A stretch of 16,221 bases of DNA from Bacillota bacterium. Its GTDB lineage: Bacteria > Bacillota > Clostridia > Lachnospirales > Lachnospiraceae. Each line of letters opens with the position of its first letter. Within the stretch, counting starts at the first letter, position 1. The DNA is taken from the NCBI GenBank assembly GCA_023419655.1, contig JAEZXP010000014.1, positions 1 through 16,221 on the forward strand, given 5' to 3'. The notes below the pieces were generated by a model, which searched no databases, was not told the DNA's origin, and saw only the letters and a program-made list of their open reading frames with translations. Both the position numbers and the translations under genes were made by a program. Positions 13,909 to 16,221 of this stretch are shown here, one piece after another.

Positions 13909-15261
13909 ATGACATATGAGGAAGCGATGAGCTTTATAAAAGAAGCGGAGAAGCTGGGCAGTATCCCCGGACTTAAGACGATAACGGATTTGCTGGACCG
14001 GCTTGGGAACCCGCAGGACCGGCTTAGGGTAGTCCATGTGGCAGGGACCAACGGCAAGGGCTCTACAATTGCATTTTTATCAGGAATTCTTGCGGCCGCA
14101 GGCTACAGAGCAGGCATATATATCTCTCCTTCGGTCTTTTCTTACCGGGAGAAATTTCAGATTATACATGGCATTGCAGATAGCAGTGCAGAGGGTGCAG
14201 CTAAATTATATAAGGAATTTATCAGTGAAAAAGATTTATGCAAAGCACTGGATGAAATCAAGTCCGTATGTGAAGAGATGGTTAGAGACGGACAAGCCCA
14301 CCCTACGTCCTTTGAGATTGAGACAGCCATGATTTTTTTATATATGGACTGGGAACAGGTGGACTTTCTGATACTGGAGACAGGGATGGGCGGCAGACTG
14401 GATGCTACCAACGTAATAAGCAGTCCGGTATGCAGTGTAATTACGCATATAAGCTATGACCATATGCATTTTCTTGGCAATACCCTGGAGCAGATAGCGA
14501 ATGAAAAGGCAGGTATTATGAAACGCAATTCCTGTACAGTAACCTGCAATCAAGAGCCGGAGGTGCTTAAGGTGCTTGGCAGCAGAGCCGGGGAGCTGGG
14601 TATTTCGATGACAATTGCAGATGGGGCGAAGGCGGCGGATATCAGATACAGCCAGGAATGTACTACCTTCTCCTATCCATCGGATGGAGGCATGGAGAGG
14701 TATCAAATCGGTCAGCTTGGCAATTATCAGGTGGAGAATGCAGTGCTTGCCCTTGAGACGGCAAGAAAGATGGACATGCTGGGCTATCCGGTTCCGGCGG
14801 AGGCCATAAAGAAGGGTCTGATGCTTGCCAGATGGAAGGGCAGGTTTGAGCATATTGCAAAATCACCGGACATCTATGTTGACGGTGCACACAATATGGA
14901 CGGGGCCGTCAGGCTGCAGGAATCGATAGAAATCTACTTTACAAATCGCAGATTAGTATTTATTATAGGTATATTGGCGGATAAGGATTATAAAGGCATC
15001 CTGCATATTCTGGCGCCTTTGGCAGATACGATTATTACCCTTACGCCGGATAATCACAGGGCGCTGCCCTCCGATAAGCTTGCGAAAGAAGCAAGGGCAT
15101 ATTGCGGCAGGGTATTTGATGAAGGGGATATCGAGAAGGCTTTAGAAAGGGCATGCGAGGAAGCAGGACTTGAGGATGTTATTATCGCTTTCGGCTCCTT
15201 GTCATTTTTGGGCAGTATGGCGAACCTCGTAAGCTTACGAAAGGAAAAAGAGAATGGATGA
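13909..15261 (+). CDS. folC: Bifunctional folylpolyglutamate/dihydrofolate synthase FolC
   Basis: A 450-residue Mur-ligase-like enzyme that joins glutamate to dihydropteroate and adds further glutamates to folates, using ATP. HVAGTNGKGST (residues 43-53) is the ATP-binding P-loop, LETGMGGRLDATNVI (156-170) is the family signature, and the C-terminal domain holds VDGAHNMDG (about 324-332). Length and motif order are typical. AAGGGAG (13894-13900) lies 8 nt before the ATG. Whether it has both activities cannot be read with certainty, but bacteria with folE and folP normally need the dihydrofolate synthase step, which this gene would supply. Its 3' end overlaps folE by 8 nt. Confidence 0.96.
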   Translation: MTYEEAMSFIKEAEKLGSIPGLKTITDLLDRLGNPQDRLRVVHVAGTNGKGSTIAFLSGILAAAGYRAGIYISPSVFSYREKFQIIHGIADSSAEGAAKLYKEFISEKDLCKALDEIKSVCEEMVRDGQAHPTSFEIETAMIFLYMDWEQVDFLILETGMGGRLDATNVISSPVCSVITHISYDHMHFLGNTLEQIANEKAGIMKRNSCTVTCNQEPEVLKVLGSRAGELGISMTIADGAKAADIRYSQECTTFSYPSDGGMERYQIGQLGNYQVENAVLALETARKMDMLGYPVPAEAIKKGLMLARWKGRFEHIAKSPDIYVDGAHNMDGAVRLQESIEIYFTNRRLVFIIGILADKDYKGILHILAPLADTIITLTPDNHRALPSDKLAKEARAYCGRVFDEGDIEKALERACEEAGLEDVIIAFGSLSFLGSMANLVSLRKEKENG

Positions 15262-15805
15262 AATAAAAATAGAGCAGGCGGTCCGGTTGTTCCTGGAGGC
15301 AATCGGTGAAGATATAAACAGAGAGGGTCTGAAGGATACGCCCGAAAGAATCAGTAAGATGTGCAGAGAGCTTTTTGGGGGAATAGGCAGAGAGGCGGAC
15401 GAACACCTGAATGTAACCTTTAATACCCAGAACAATGAGATGATACTGGAGAAGGATGTCGTGTTTTATTCTGTATGCGAGCATCATTTGGTTCCTTTTT
15501 TCGGAAAGGCACATATCGCCTATATTCCCGATGGAAAGGTAGTGGGACTTAGCAAGCTGGCAAGAACCGTAGAGACCTATTCCAAAAGGCCGCAGATTCA
15601 GGAGCAGCTTACAGCCCAGATTGCCGACGCAATTATGGAATTCCTGCAGCCCAAGGGAGTAATGGTAATAATGGAGGCAGAGCACCTTTGTATGTCGATG
15701 CGTGGTGTAAATAAGCCGGGGACAAAGACGGTGACCTACGTTTGCCGGGGAAAATTTGAAGAGGAGCCGTCGTTGCAGACGGCGGTATTTCAACTGATAA
15801 AATAA
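15254..15805 (+). CDS. folE: GTP cyclohydrolase I FolE
   Basis: A 183-residue enzyme that converts GTP to 7,8-dihydroneopterin triphosphate, the first step of folate synthesis. Zinc ligands C75 and H78 (CEHHLVPFFGKAHIAYIP) and C146 (EAEHLCMSMRGV) are all present, as are GLSKLARTVE (98-107) and the conserved QEQLTAQIADAI helix. This is the canonical zinc-dependent type IA enzyme, not FolE2. The start lies inside the end of folC (8-nt overlap) with AAGGA at 15241-15245, which suggests translational coupling. Confidence 0.97.
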   Translation: MDEIKIEQAVRLFLEAIGEDINREGLKDTPERISKMCRELFGGIGREADEHLNVTFNTQNNEMILEKDVVFYSVCEHHLVPFFGKAHIAYIPDGKVVGLSKLARTVETYSKRPQIQEQLTAQIADAIMEFLQPKGVMVIMEAEHLCMSMRGVNKPGTKTVTYVCRGKFEEEPSLQTAVFQLIK

Positions 15806-15878
15806 TGATTTGACTGTGCCGGAGGGTACAGGCTATCGTGAAGGGTATAGGAGTTGTTTTGGACAGATGGAGAAAATC

Positions 15879-16221
15879 ATGAAGATTGGAAGGAAAGAGT
15901 TTCCCCTGAGTAAGCGAACCTATGTGATGGGAATACTGAATGTAACACCGGATTCATTTTCAGACGGAGGGCGGCATAACCGATTGGATGCGGCAGTGGA
16001 GCGTGCCCTGCAAATGGCTGAAGAGGGAGCAGATATTATCGATATCGGAGGAGAGTCTACCCGCCCGAATTATACGATGATTTCAGAGGATGAAGAAATC
16101 GGGAGGGTTATTCCGGTAATCGAAGCCATAAGAAGAAAAACGGATATACCGATTTCGATTGATACATACAAGAGCAGCGTTGCCGATGCTGCCTGTAAGG
16201 CAGGGGCGGATATGGTTAATG
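15879..16221 (+). CDS. folP: Dihydropteroate synthase FolP, 5' part
   Basis: The frame is open to the right edge; 114 residues are visible of a family normally about 270 long. MGILNVTPDSFSDGG (17-31) is the first DHPS signature, and IIDIGGESTRP (about 56-66) and ISIDTYK (about 94-100) are the next pterin-binding strands. The enzyme condenses p-aminobenzoate with the pterin pyrophosphate to give dihydropteroate, and is the target of sulfonamides. ATG 15879 is preferred because GGAG (15869-15872) lies 6 nt upstream; ATG 15867 in the same frame is an alternative, with AGGAG at 15849-15853 13 nt before it. It follows folE by 73 nt and belongs to the folate operon. The remaining pathway genes (folB, folK) may lie beyond the window. 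Confidence 0.95.
   Translation, partial: MKIGRKEFPLSKRTYVMGILNVTPDSFSDGGRHNRLDAAVERALQMAEEGADIIDIGGESTRPNYTMISEDEEIGRVIPVIEAIRRKTDIPISIDTYKSSVADAACKAGADMVN

Noticed and set aside
15182..15793. A 203-codon minus-strand open frame opposite folE
   Set aside because: Shadow of folE; no start context and no recognisable domain.
1..16221. CRISPR arrays, tRNA or rRNA genes, toxin-antitoxin pairs, phage or transposase genes
   Set aside because: None seen on reading both strands; gaps between genes are short and explained by promoters, terminators and the two palindromic elements.

Overview
The window is a compact stretch of chromosome from a low-to-moderate G+C Gram-positive anaerobe. It most resembles a spore-forming member of the Lachnospiraceae / clostridial cluster XIVa. 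This is inferred from the gene families, strong AGGAGG-type ribosome binding sites, AT-rich intergenic regions, a SigK-type sporulation sigma factor, an RNase J with a long Asn-rich N-terminus, and the Firmicutes order ireB-ruvX-DUF1292-...-mltG-like-trmR-trhP (yrzL-yrrK-yrzB-yrrL-yrrM-yrrN/O in Bacillus subtilis). All genes but one lie on the + strand, and no stretch over about 300 bases lacks a gene.

Layout. (1) 1-1650, cell envelope: the 3' end of a LytR-CpsA-Psr ligase gene, a short palindromic element, then a membrane-anchored M23 (LytM) peptidase. (2) 1797-4413, sulfur and tRNA thiolation: a cysteine desulfurase and ThiI, separated by a nearly 200-bp imperfect palindrome that looks like a MITE. 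(3) 4438-4780: a small minus-strand monocistronic gene with its own promoter and terminator, encoding an HPr-like protein that keeps the Ser46 region but lacks the phosphorylatable His15 (Crh-like). (4) 4856-6208: mtaB, the tRNA ms2t6A37 methylthiotransferase. (5) 6387-12500, a long co-directional housekeeping cluster: ireB, ruvX, DUF1292, fur, RNase J, a truncated MltG-like membrane protein, trmR and trhP. (6) 12644-13264: sigK, uninterrupted and without an evident pro-sequence, followed by a good intrinsic terminator. (7) 13447-16221: a GtrA-family membrane protein, then folC, folE and folP (the last cut by the window edge), forming a folate operon.

How they work together. An unusually large share of the genes act on tRNA. 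The desulfurase plus ThiI make s4U8, MtaB makes ms2t6A37, and TrhP plus TrmR make ho5U34 and then mo5U34. RuvX (pre-16S rRNA processing) and RNase J (mRNA and rRNA turnover) add to the RNA theme. IreB, Fur, the HPr-like protein and SigK are regulators. FolE, FolP and FolC cover the first, middle and last parts of the folate pathway.

Most of the window is conserved core genome, and I see no convincing wholly new system. The points most worth a second look are the MITE-like palindromes, the His15-less HPr, the Asn-rich extension of RNase J, the MltG-like protein without a catalytic domain, the single-subunit TrhP, and the pro-sequence-less SigK with a SigK-like promoter.
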